Source of the DNA: Chloroflexota bacterium
GTDB lineage: Bacteria > Chloroflexota > Anaerolineae > Anaerolineales > Villigracilaceae
Length of the DNA: 64,000 nt
Assembly (NCBI GenBank): GCA_023459215.1
Contig: JAEWVF010000079.1
Location: 33,167-97,166 of the forward strand
Reading direction: 5' to 3'
The notes below the pieces were generated by a model. The model did not search any database, was not told the origin of the DNA, and saw only the letters and a program-made list of their open reading frames with translations. Below, in pieces: positions 24,153 through 31,802 of the stretch (its first letter is position 1; the number at the start of each line of letters is the position of its first letter). A program made the translations under genes and the position numbers.

Positions 24153-24760
24153 TTTGCATTCTCCGCATCGAGACGCTCACCGTAATAGCTGGAAAGCGAC
24201 TCGCGTAGATGGAGGCGGGCGCGCAGCAGGCGCGTTTTCACCGCGGTTTCGCTCAACCCCAACGCCTCGCTGGTTTCCCGGATCGAAAGGCCTTCAATGT
24301 CCCGTAACAAGAAAACCACCTTGAGCGTTTCCGGCAGGCGTTGAATGGCGAGGTTCAACTGGCTTTTGGACTCGTCGGTCAGGAATTCCTGCTCCGGCAG
24401 GCAACACCAGTCGCTAAACTGGGCCGGCAGGAACCCATCTTCATCCTCGTCCGGGTTCTCGTCCACCGTCAGGGTTGGGCGATGTTTGCGTAGCAACATC
24501 AAAGCTTCGTTGGCGGCGATCCGGTACAACCAGGTCGAAAGGCTGGAACGGCCTTCGAAATCCGGCAGGTGCTGCAACGCTTTCAAAAACGTATTTTGTA
24601 AAACATCCTCAGCATCAGCGCTGTCGCCAAGCATCCTGAGCGCCAGGCGATAAATGGGCGTGTAATACGCCTCGACCAGCCGGGCAAATTCGGCCCGGTC
24701 GCCAGACCTGAGAAGCTCTATGGAAAAATCCGGCGTGCTTGTTTCAATCATTAGATGCAT
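24149..24760 (-). CDS. ECF-family RNA polymerase sigma factor
   Basis: A 203-residue sigma-70 factor with region 2 (FARLVEAYYTPIYRLALRMLGDSADAEDVLQNTFLKA, shown by its acidic DAEDVLQ core) and region 4 (LPETLKVVFLLRDIEGLSIRETSEALGLSETAVKTRLLRAR pattern, key core LSIRETSEALGLS). A non-conserved acidic linker separates them. It heads the operon with its anti-sigma factor. Start uncertain: ATG 24760 or the ATG at 24751 (MIETSTPD). A TATACT box on the minus strand at 24796-24791 may be its -10, and a palindrome at 24773-24788 lies between that box and the gene. Confidence 0.88.
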   Translation of the reverse strand: MHLMIETSTPDFSIELLRSGDRAEFARLVEAYYTPIYRLALRMLGDSADAEDVLQNTFLKALQHLPDFEGRSSLSTWLYRIAANEALMLLRKHRPTLTVDENPDEDEDGFLPAQFSDWCCLPEQEFLTDESKSQLNLAIQRLPETLKVVFLLRDIEGLSIRETSEALGLSETAVKTRLLRARLHLRESLSSYYGERLDAENAK

Positions 24761-24772
24761 CCTGATTCAAAA

Positions 24773-24788
24773 GGTTACAAATGTCACC
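24773..24788. promoter_or_regulatory. Imperfect palindrome in the sigma / cNMP-NifU divergent region
   Basis: GGTTACAAATGTCACC is a near-perfect inverted repeat (GGTTACA-AA-TGTCACC, one mismatched pair). Its core ACAAATGTCA recurs at 24843-24852. It lies just downstream of a minus-strand TATACT box (24796-24791) and could be an operator for the divergent genes. Confidence 0.4.
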
Positions 24789-24913
24789 AGAGTATACCTG
24801 AAATGACCCCTTTCCTCACTCGCCAGTGTCATAATAAAAAGGACAAATGTCAACCGATTTTAGAATATTTGCCACTATGTACACCTCGCAAGCAGGAATT
24901 ATCATCTATACAA

Positions 24914-25660
24914 ATGATTGGCGAAGTGATTCGATTCCCCCTTTTTCGCGACCTGAGTTCGGCAGACTTAAAGATCGTTGCCCCGCTCTTCTCAGTGCGC
25001 ACCTACCCGCAAGATGCGATTATCTTCGAGCAGGGTGAGCTTGCCACCTGCCTGTACTTGCTGGCAAAGGGTGAAGTCGTAATCCGTTACAAGCCCTACG
25101 ACGGCGACCCAATCAACCTCAACCGGATCAAGGCTGGCGGAGTCTTCGGTTGGTCGGCTGTCCTGGGCAATACGGTTTACAGCTCGTCGGTCGTTTGCAG
25201 CGAAGCCTGCGAAGTTTTGTTCATCACCGGGCCAGGCTTGCGCCAATTGCTGGCACAACACCCCCAGACCGGGCGCATCATCCTTGACCGGCTGGCGCGC
25301 GCGGTGTCGTCGCGCTGGGTCAACGCCCATGCCCAGATCAAGACCATGCTCAATAACGGTATCTCAAATCAGGATTTCCCGCTCGACCCAGAGGAGGCTC
25401 CCATGTCCGCTACCCCCGTTCCCAGCGCAAAAGAAACCCAAATCCGCGCCCTGCTCGATCAATTAAATGCTTATATCGAACAATATCACGGCGGCTCGGT
25501 TGAAATGGTCGCCTTTGACGGTGAAACGCTGAAGGTGCGCCTGGGCGGTGCCTGCCTGGGCTGCCCACTCTCCCCCTCCACCCTGCACGGCTGGGTCGAA
25601 GGCACGGTGCGCCAGTTTTTCCCCGAAGTAACTGTGGTCGAAGCAGTGGCCGCTGAATAA
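24914..25660 (+). CDS. cNMP-binding domain / NifU C-terminal domain fusion
   Basis: About 248 residues from ATG 24914 (MIGEVIRFPLFRDLS); the frame is open further upstream to 24755, but cNMP-binding proteins normally begin close to this motif. Residues 1-125 are a CRP-type beta-barrel (FEQGELATCLYLLAKGEVVI, GGVFGWSAVLG). Instead of the usual helix-turn-helix, a linker leads to a NifU C-terminal domain (about 180-248) with C214-LG-C217 in GGACLGCPLSPSTLHGWVEG. NifU domains hold or deliver [Fe-S] clusters through this CxxC. The fusion suggests a ligand-gated Fe-S carrier or sensor. It is divergent from the ECF sigma operon and ends at a strong terminator. Confidence 0.82.
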   Translation: MIGEVIRFPLFRDLSSADLKIVAPLFSVRTYPQDAIIFEQGELATCLYLLAKGEVVIRYKPYDGDPINLNRIKAGGVFGWSAVLGNTVYSSSVVCSEACEVLFITGPGLRQLLAQHPQTGRIILDRLARAVSSRWVNAHAQIKTMLNNGISNQDFPLDPEEAPMSATPVPSAKETQIRALLDQLNAYIEQYHGGSVEMVAFDGETLKVRLGGACLGCPLSPSTLHGWVEGTVRQFFPEVTVVEAVAAE

Positions 25661-25712
25661 AAATACCCCTTAGCCTGTGAATTGAGGGCACAGGCAGCAT
25701 AAGGGTGGGACA

Positions 25713-25746
25713 AAAAACTTCCGGCCAGAACTGGCCGGAAGTTTTT
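25713..25746. terminator. Bidirectional intrinsic terminator
   Basis: AAAAACTTCCGGCCAG (25713-25728) pairs with CTGGCCGGAAGTTTTT (25731-25746) without mismatch, with T-runs on both strands. It separates the cNMP-NifU gene from the convergent membrane-protein operon. Confidence 0.88.
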
Positions 25747-25766
25747 ACTTTCGATAAGCCTGAGAC

Positions 25767-26402
25767 TTAACGTTTCAAGAAAAAGCCGCCAATCAGGCCC
25801 AGCCCGACCGCAATCAGGGCCACCGGCCAGACAAAATTGGCCAGCCCGGCAGTCGCAGTGGAGCCGACGAAAGCACCCATCAACACCAACACCGCCGCCG
25901 GGATATACGCCCAACGGGTATCCGTGATTGGGTTGGGCAGCAAGGCCACCAGCAGGAAAGTTAATCCCAGCCCGATGAAGAAAATGCTGCCATTGGCATC
26001 GAAGCGCAAAACATCATCGACAACGCTGACCACCGCCAGGGTTACCAGAACGCCGCCAGGGATGATCGCCCACCAACGCGAACGGTCGGTCAGGTAAACT
26101 GTCCAAAAGGCCAGGCCAATCGCGCCCAGGAAGAAAGCCCCACCCCAGCCGGCGAACCTCTCCGGCAGGATGCTATCGGCAGCCATGCCAAACAGGGCAA
26201 AGGCCGGGATGACCGCCCACCAATTTGTGCGCATGTTGTCAAAAAAGAAGCGGGCAAAGATAACGCCAATCCCGGCCAGGATCAAGGCCCAGAACCAGCC
26301 CGCAGCGCCATGCAACAGGCCAAACTGCTCCAGGAAGAGCAAGCCGCCCAGCAGCATCAGGCCGCCGCCCAAAACCACACGAAAATCAAACCGTTTCATC
26401 AT
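25767..26402 (-). CDS. Multi-pass membrane protein, LiaF/DUF5668-like
   Basis: A 211-residue protein with about seven to eight short hydrophobic helices. The GGLMLLGGLLFLEQFGLLHG start resembles the DUF5668/LiaI-LiaF N-terminal membrane region. No catalytic motif is seen. It is the last gene of three similar membrane-protein genes read in the same direction, 14 bp after the previous one. A role in envelope stress or as a structural membrane protein is only a guess. Confidence 0.7.
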   Translation of the reverse strand: MMKRFDFRVVLGGGLMLLGGLLFLEQFGLLHGAAGWFWALILAGIGVIFARFFFDNMRTNWWAVIPAFALFGMAADSILPERFAGWGGAFFLGAIGLAFWTVYLTDRSRWWAIIPGGVLVTLAVVSVVDDVLRFDANGSIFFIGLGLTFLLVALLPNPITDTRWAYIPAAVLVLMGAFVGSTATAGLANFVWPVALIAVGLGLIGGFFLKR

Positions 26403-26416
26403 GCCAAACCCTCCGC

Positions 26417-27208
26417 TTATGAATGAACGCTGAGCGAATTTGCGCCGCCTTCGAAGCGCAATTCAGCGCGATTGAGCGCGCCATCGAAGTCGGGCGATTG
26501 GTACAAACCACCGCCAACTTGCGGAAAACGGTTCGTGTCAATCGAAACCGACGAGGCCCCGCCCTCGACCCGAATGCGGGCAGCCATGCCAACCGGCACG
26601 GTGACATCGATTGAAGCCGCTCCCGACTCGATCTCAACAAACGGCTGGCCTTGCGCCGGCAGGATCATGGTCGTGCTGCTGGCGCCGGTATCCATTTTGA
26701 AACTGCCCAGCTTCACCTGGCTGAAATCGAAAGTCATGCTGGCTGCGCCCGCATCGATATCGAAGCTGACCGGCACTTCATTCGTCAGGCGGAACTGCCA
26801 CATGCCATTTTCAGGCCCCACGAAAGGGATGAAAGTCGGCCCGGCATCCACATCCACCGAGAGAACATCACCATCAAGTTCTGAACTGATGTCCATGCCT
26901 GTGCCTTTGACGCCAGTCACGGCCACGCCTGACGGCGCGCCGCCGCTGACCTGCACCTGGCCAGCGCCATGATCGAAATCGAAGGCCACCCGACTGGCAC
27001 CCTGCAAATCAATTGAGAAAGCTTCATTTTCGCGGAACTCAAAACGCGGATGCGCAAATGCGCCCCACAAAATCCAGCCGCCAGCCGCAATCAGGAAAAG
27101 CGGCCAAAGGAAATTGATCACATTGTCAATCAGGCCCATGGCCTGCAAAGCAAACAAACCACCGACTGCAATCAGCAGAAAACCCCAAAACAAGCTGCCG
27201 TTTCTCAT
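26417..27208 (-). CDS. LiaF-like membrane protein with C-terminal beta-rich (toast-rack-like) domain
   Basis: A 263-residue protein starting MRNGSLFWGFLLIAVGG; ATG 27208 follows GGAG with good spacing. Two or three N-terminal helices (DUF5668-like) lead to a repetitive beta-strand domain (about 70-263) with recurring Gly/Ala/Ser turns such as GAGQVQVSGG, DAGAASMTFDF, ESGAASIDVTV and EGGASSVSID. Such domains occur in LiaF and DUF4097-type proteins that face outwards or bind cell-envelope kinases. It lies 1 bp after the upstream gene, in a three-gene operon. Exact function unknown. Confidence 0.75.
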   Translation of the reverse strand: MRNGSLFWGFLLIAVGGLFALQAMGLIDNVINFLWPLFLIAAGGWILWGAFAHPRFEFRENEAFSIDLQGASRVAFDFDHGAGQVQVSGGAPSGVAVTGVKGTGMDISSELDGDVLSVDVDAGPTFIPFVGPENGMWQFRLTNEVPVSFDIDAGAASMTFDFSQVKLGSFKMDTGASSTTMILPAQGQPFVEIESGAASIDVTVPVGMAARIRVEGGASSVSIDTNRFPQVGGGLYQSPDFDGALNRAELRFEGGANSLSVHS

Positions 27209-27209
27209 C

Positions 27210-27728
27210 TTACTCTCCTCGCCGGCGGAACAAGCCGTTGGCAACCAGCCACAGTCCGGCAACCACCAACAGGACTGCAACACCATATGTGCCGCCCAAA
27301 ATTTGCAGGCCGCCAAAGATGGTGGCAAAAATCAGGAACATGACAGCGCTAAAAACAATGGCGTTCATGCCTTCGCGGGCGCGTTTGCCATTCCAACTGA
27401 ACAGGCCATACAGGACGGTGCCAACGCCTGCGAAACCAGGGATGAGCGTCCACAGGTACGACCAGGAATCCCAGTCGCCGCTGGCGTTTTGGTAAGTCAG
27501 GATACCGCCGATGCCAGCCACGATGGCCGCCGGAACAGCCATGCCGGGCGCTCCAACCAGCAAACCAACCAGCAACAGTGCGGCGCCGATGGTGACAATA
27601 TTCAACGGCCATTGCATATACTGCCCGGCCCACTCTTGCAAGCCCGGCACTTGATTGACTGCAACGAACCAGACTCCAACCAAAATCAGAATCAGGCCCA
27701 TTGCAAGCTGCCCACGATCACGTTTCAT
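27210..27728 (-). CDS. Multi-pass membrane protein, LiaI/DUF5668-like
   Basis: A 172-residue protein; ATG 27728 (MKRDRGQLAMG) is favoured over one five codons upstream because AAGGAG lies 6 nt before it. Four or five hydrophobic helices with GLILILVGVWFV at the start and a WPLNIVTIGAALLLVGLLVG motif are typical of the LiaI/DUF5668 group. It is the first gene of the three-gene membrane operon and is divergent from the radical-SAM gene at 27986 across a 257-bp AT-rich region. Confidence 0.7.
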   Translation of the reverse strand: MKRDRGQLAMGLILILVGVWFVAVNQVPGLQEWAGQYMQWPLNIVTIGAALLLVGLLVGAPGMAVPAAIVAGIGGILTYQNASGDWDSWSYLWTLIPGFAGVGTVLYGLFSWNGKRAREGMNAIVFSAVMFLIFATIFGGLQILGGTYGVAVLLVVAGLWLVANGLFRRRGE

Positions 27729-27985
27729 AGCATTCTCCTTCATATTTTCAAATCAAAATAAAATATCATAAAAAATTATAACTTTAATTTTGAAATTGTC
27801 AATAATTTTATCAATTTAAAGAAGGGGCAAAACTTAAAAATATCAAAACTCACCTTAATCATACGCCAAAACCGGGCAAAAGTTTCACAGAAAAAGCAAT
27901 ATTGGCAGCAAAAATTGACAAATTCACTCCAAATCAGTGACAATCATCCGCTGGCAGGCGCGAGGGCAGCCGTTATAATGCAGGT
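27729..27985. other. AT-rich divergent intergenic region
   Basis: A stretch of 257 bp, much richer in A and T than its surroundings, with many short A- and T-runs at 27744-27840. It should hold promoters for both flanking units. The only convincing box is TATAAT at 27974-27979 for the plus strand. No ORF is supported. Confidence 0.5.
27974..27979 (+). promoter_or_regulatory. -10 box for a probable leaderless transcript
   Basis: A perfect TATAAT ends 6 bp before ATG 27986, and no SD lies between. Transcription would begin at or beside the start codon. Confidence 0.6.
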
Positions 27986-29917
27986 ATGTTAACCCCAACA
28001 CAAATCGAAGCCAAACTCGACCGGATTCTCTTAAAGGTAGAAAAACCGGGCCGCTATGTCGGCGGCGAAATCAATGTCACCGTCAAGGACTGGGCAAAAA
28101 CGCCCCTGCGGGTGGCGTTGGCCTTTCCCGATATTTACGATATTGGCGTACCGAATGTCGGCTTGAAAATCCTGTACGACCAGATTAACCAGCGCGAAGA
28201 TGCCCTGGCGGAACGCGCCTACGCGCCCTGGGTCGATATGGAAGCCGTCATGCGCGCCGAGGGGATTCCGCTTTACTCGCTCGAAACCTTCCACCCGCTT
28301 CTTGATTTTGACATTCTGGGCTTTTCACTGCCCTATGAGACACTCTTCACCAACGCCCTGAACATGCTCGACCTGGCCGGGATTCCCGTCCGCGCCGAAG
28401 AACGGACGATGGCGCACCCGCTGGTCATCGCCGGCGGCCACAGCACGATGAACCCCGAGCCGATGCACGCCTTCATCGATGCGTTTGTGATTGGCGAGGG
28501 GGAGGAAGTCATCCATGACATTCTGAATGTAGTTAATCAATTTGGTCTCGATTCGCGGCAAGAACCGCCGCTACTCGACCAGCGTAAAGCACTCCTGCGC
28601 GCCCTGGCCCAAATCCCTGGCGTGTACGTTCCCAGCCTGTACCGTGCAGACTACCTCGATGACGGTACCCTGGCCGAGGTGAGTCCGCTCGCGCCCGAGG
28701 CGCCGAAAAAAATCACCAAGCGGATGGTCGCCAAACTGCCTCCCCCGCCGACCAGGTTCATTGTCCCCAACATCGAAGTGGTGCATAACCGCGTTTCGGT
28801 CGAGATCATGCGCGGCTGCACCCGCGGCTGTCGTTTCTGCCAGGCAGGCATGATTGTGCGCCCAGTGCGCGAGCGTTCGGTCGAGGAAGTGGTCGCCGCC
28901 GCCGAAGCCGCCATCCAGGCTACCGGCTCGGAGGAGTTGGCGTTGATGTCGCTGTCCTCGTCCGATTACAGCAACATTGTTGAACTGGTGACCGCCATCG
29001 GCGACAAATTCGGCGACAAGCACCTGAGCGTCTCGCTGCCGTCGCTGCGGATCGAATCGGTCTCCATTGACCTGATGGAAAAGCTGAAAGACCGTCGCAC
29101 CGGCGGTTTCACCCTGGCCCCCGAAGCCGCCAGCGAGCGGATGCGGCGCATCATCAACAAGTTCATCCCCGATGAAGATATCATCAACACCGCCCGCGAG
29201 ATTTACGCGCGCGGCTGGGTGACGCTCAAGCTGTATTTCATGATCGGCCACCCCAGCGAAACGCTCGAAGATGTGCAAGCCATCGCCGACCTGTGCAAAC
29301 GCGTCCTGCGTGAGGGCCGCAAAGTGGCTGGCAATCGGGTCAAACTCAACGTTGGCGTCAGCACTTTCATCCCCAAGCCGCACACGCCCTTCCAATGGGT
29401 GGCGCTCGACACGCCCGAACAAATCCGCGCCAAGCAGGTACTGCTGCGCCAGGAAATGCGCGATAAAAGCATCAAACTGACCCTGACCAAAATCGAAGAC
29501 AGCCTGCTCGAAGGCTGGCTGACACGCGGCGACCGGCGCACCGCCGAAGTCATCTACACCGCCTGGAAAAACGGCGCGAAATTCGACGCCTGGAACGACC
29601 AGCACCACTTCGATACCTGGTACGCCGCTTTTGCAGAGCATGGCCTCGACCCCGAGTTTTTCACCTACCGCCAGCGACGAACCGATGAAATCTTCCCCTG
29701 GGATCACATCTCCAGCGCGGTGCGCAAGGAATACCTGTTCCAGGATTTCCGCCAGAGCCTCGAAGGCCAGATTCGCATTGATTGCCGCCAGCACTGTTTC
29801 GCCTGCGGCATTTTGCCGACTTTCACCCAAACCCGGCGCGAAAACCCCGGCGATTACTGGAAGTGTCCCGAAGTCAAAAGCCCGGCCCGCAAGGCGGCAG
29901 AAACGGTGGCCGCATGA
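27986..29917 (+). CDS. TIGR03960 family B12-binding radical SAM protein
   Basis: A 643-residue protein with a B12-binding-like N-terminal part (VALAFPDIYDIGVPNVGL near 45; YETLFTNALNMLDLAGIPV near 115) and a radical-SAM core with the C-x3-C-x2-C [4Fe-4S] motif CTRGCRFC near 278-285. The end carries a Cys-rich CRQHCFACG segment. The family is usually next to TIGR03936 (DUF2344), as here, where the downstream gene overlaps by 4 bp. The reaction is unknown, though conservation beside RNA-metabolism genes in other bacteria suggests RNA modification. Probable leaderless start from a TATAAT 6 bp upstream. Confidence 0.9.
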   Translation: MLTPTQIEAKLDRILLKVEKPGRYVGGEINVTVKDWAKTPLRVALAFPDIYDIGVPNVGLKILYDQINQREDALAERAYAPWVDMEAVMRAEGIPLYSLETFHPLLDFDILGFSLPYETLFTNALNMLDLAGIPVRAEERTMAHPLVIAGGHSTMNPEPMHAFIDAFVIGEGEEVIHDILNVVNQFGLDSRQEPPLLDQRKALLRALAQIPGVYVPSLYRADYLDDGTLAEVSPLAPEAPKKITKRMVAKLPPPPTRFIVPNIEVVHNRVSVEIMRGCTRGCRFCQAGMIVRPVRERSVEEVVAAAEAAIQATGSEELALMSLSSSDYSNIVELVTAIGDKFGDKHLSVSLPSLRIESVSIDLMEKLKDRRTGGFTLAPEAASERMRRIINKFIPDEDIINTAREIYARGWVTLKLYFMIGHPSETLEDVQAIADLCKRVLREGRKVAGNRVKLNVGVSTFIPKPHTPFQWVALDTPEQIRAKQVLLRQEMRDKSIKLTLTKIEDSLLEGWLTRGDRRTAEVIYTAWKNGAKFDAWNDQHHFDTWYAAFAEHGLDPEFFTYRQRRTDEIFPWDHISSAVRKEYLFQDFRQSLEGQIRIDCRQHCFACGILPTFTQTRRENPGDYWKCPEVKSPARKAAETVAA

Positions 29918-30537
29918 GCACGCGCATCCGCATCACATTTGCCAAGCAGGGCGCGCTGCGCTACATCGGCCACCTCGATCTGCACCGTTTGTGGGAGCGC
30001 GCCACCCGCCGCGCCGACATCACCCTGTCCTACAGTCAGGGCTTCCACCCCCAGCCCAAAATCCAGCTTGCTTCGGCCCTGCCGCTGGGCTTCTCCTCGC
30101 GCTGCGAAGTGGCCGACCTGTGGGTCGAAAGCCCGGTTGGCGACGATTTCCAATCGCGCCTGCAAGCCGCCCTGCCGGCCGGGCTGGCACTCCAACAAAT
30201 CGAAACGGTGGATGAGCGCGGGCCTGCCCTGCAAACCCAGGTGATTGCCGCCGAATTTGAAGTAACCTTGCTCGATGAAGTGGATACAGACGCGCTCACC
30301 CGCCGCCTGTCCGCCGTTATCGAAGCCGATTCCCTGCCGAGAGAGCGGCGCGGCAAACCCTATGACCTGCGGCCGCTGATTGAATCCCTGACCTTTTCCG
30401 AGACCCCAGCCCCATCCTTGCACATGCGCCTGACCGCGCGCGAGGGTGCCACCGGCCGCCCGGAAGAAGTGCTGGCCGCACTGGACATTCCGCTTGAAAG
30501 CACGCGCATTGAGCGCACAAAATTGATTTTTGTGTAG
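29914..30537 (+). CDS. TIGR03936 / DUF2344 radical-SAM-associated protein
   Basis: A 207-residue protein starting MSTRIRITFAKQGALRYIGHLDL; ATG 29914 overlaps the stop of the radical-SAM gene (ATGA). The start, the YSQGFHPQPKIQLASALPLG motif and the C-terminal segment match the TIGR03936 partner of TIGR03960 radical-SAM proteins, sometimes fused to it in other bacteria. It has no cysteine cluster and probably binds substrate RNA or assists the partner. Its TAG stop lies inside the left arm of a dispersed hairpin repeat at 30534. Confidence 0.88.
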   Translation: MSTRIRITFAKQGALRYIGHLDLHRLWERATRRADITLSYSQGFHPQPKIQLASALPLGFSSRCEVADLWVESPVGDDFQSRLQAALPAGLALQQIETVDERGPALQTQVIAAEFEVTLLDEVDTDALTRRLSAVIEADSLPRERRGKPYDLRPLIESLTFSETPAPSLHMRLTAREGATGRPEEVLAALDIPLESTRIERTKLIFV

Positions 30538-30560
30538 CGCGAGACAATATCTCGCGCTAC
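30534..30560. repeat. Dispersed hairpin repeat GTAGCGCGAGA, copy 2
   Basis: GTAGCGCGAGA (30534-30544) and TCTCGCGCTAC (30550-30560) are perfect 11-bp arms around CAATA. It shares both arms with 22332-22356, differing in loop. The left arm includes the stop codon of the upstream gene. Confidence 0.75.
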
Positions 30561-30575
30561 CGTCCGCGACTTTGG

Positions 30576-30581
30576 TACAAT
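30576..30581 (+). promoter_or_regulatory. -10 box for a probable leaderless transcript
   Basis: TACAAT ends 7 bp before ATG 30589 with no SD between. Confidence 0.5.
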
Positions 30582-30588
30582 CGGGCAC

Positions 30589-31797
30589 ATGCGTAAAATC
30601 CATGCCTTGTCCCTGATTGTACTTTTGCTTTTAAGCGCCTGCTCGGCCAGCATCGAACAACCGAATGATAATTCCACGCCAACCCTGCCGCCGCTGACCT
30701 TCTCTACCGCCACCTTACCGCCGACCTTCACCCCACAGGTAACATTTACCCCGGCTCCACCAACCGCCATCCCCACCTCCGTACCCGTCAGCGGCTTGAC
30801 CAGCACCCAGGTCAATGTGCGCTCCGGGCCAGATGCGGGCCGCGATTCGCTCGGTCTGTTGCCCGCCGGCAGCCAGATCGAGGTCATCGGGCGCAACACG
30901 GATGGCCAATGGCTGGTGATCGTTTTCTCACAGTCACCTACCGGACAGGGCTGGGTCACCGCCCAATTCGTTGAATTGGCCGAAGAAAAGGAAATCGAAG
31001 ACCTGACCGTGATCGAAGCGGCTTTGTCCGCAGAACCCGCCCAACCTGCCGGGCAGCCAGAGGTCCAGGCCAGCCCTACCCCCGGCGAACAAAAACGGAC
31101 AGCCAAAACCACCAGCCAGATCAACGCCCGCAGCGGGCCAGCTTCCGCTTTCGATTCACTCGGCTTGCTGGATGCCAACATGACCGTTGTCATGACCGGG
31201 CGCAATCAAATCAACACCTGGGTGCAAATCGAATATCCCGCCGATTCTGGCGAACGCGCCTGGGTGGCTGCCGCCTACCTGAGCTACGAAGGTTTTCTCG
31301 ACAGCCTGCCCGCCTTCGACAATGAGGGAAAACCCATCCTGCCAGCCGAAACCGGCGGAATCGCCACAGCCCTGCCAACCACCGCGGCCGGCGGCAGCTA
31401 CCAACCAGCCGTCGAAGACCTGGACAGCGCCGATAACCCGGCCGTGCGCCTGAGTTTCTCGCCATCCGGCACACGCAGCATCATCTACGCCAGCGATGTA
31501 TCCTCCCCGACCGGCGATAATGCTGACTGGCTCGAATTTACCGTCAACACGCCCCAGGCCAACCAGGCTGCCATCCTTTACCTGGAACTTGACTGCACCG
31601 GCAACGGCTCGATCACCGCTGAACTGCGTCAGAACGGGCTGCTGGTCAGCGAATTCCCCGGCCTGATCTGCGGACAATACGATGTTGCCTTCAAAGCCCT
31701 GAGCGGTGTTGCTTACCTGCTGCAACTCAAAGCCGATGGTTCCGCCGCTGATGTCCGCTATGTGACCTATTACTTTTACATTAGCACGGCCCCCTGA
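30589..31797 (+). CDS. SH3b-domain lipoprotein 1
   Basis: A 402-residue lipoprotein with signal peptide MRKIHALSLIVLLLLSAC (lipobox C18). A Pro/Thr-rich linker is followed by two SH3b domains (about 65-130, STQVNVRSGPDAGRDSLGLL, and 165-235, SQINARSGPASAFDSLGLLD) and a C-terminal beta domain (about 280-400) of unknown type. Bacterial SH3 domains often bind cell-wall peptides. The next gene encodes another SH3b lipoprotein 5 bp later, so they are probably cotranscribed. Expected on the outer face of the membrane. Confidence 0.82.
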   Translation: MRKIHALSLIVLLLLSACSASIEQPNDNSTPTLPPLTFSTATLPPTFTPQVTFTPAPPTAIPTSVPVSGLTSTQVNVRSGPDAGRDSLGLLPAGSQIEVIGRNTDGQWLVIVFSQSPTGQGWVTAQFVELAEEKEIEDLTVIEAALSAEPAQPAGQPEVQASPTPGEQKRTAKTTSQINARSGPASAFDSLGLLDANMTVVMTGRNQINTWVQIEYPADSGERAWVAAAYLSYEGFLDSLPAFDNEGKPILPAETGGIATALPTTAAGGSYQPAVEDLDSADNPAVRLSFSPSGTRSIIYASDVSSPTGDNADWLEFTVNTPQANQAAILYLELDCTGNGSITAELRQNGLLVSEFPGLICGQYDVAFKALSGVAYLLQLKADGSAADVRYVTYYFYISTAP

Positions 31798-31802
31798 TCA
31801 AT

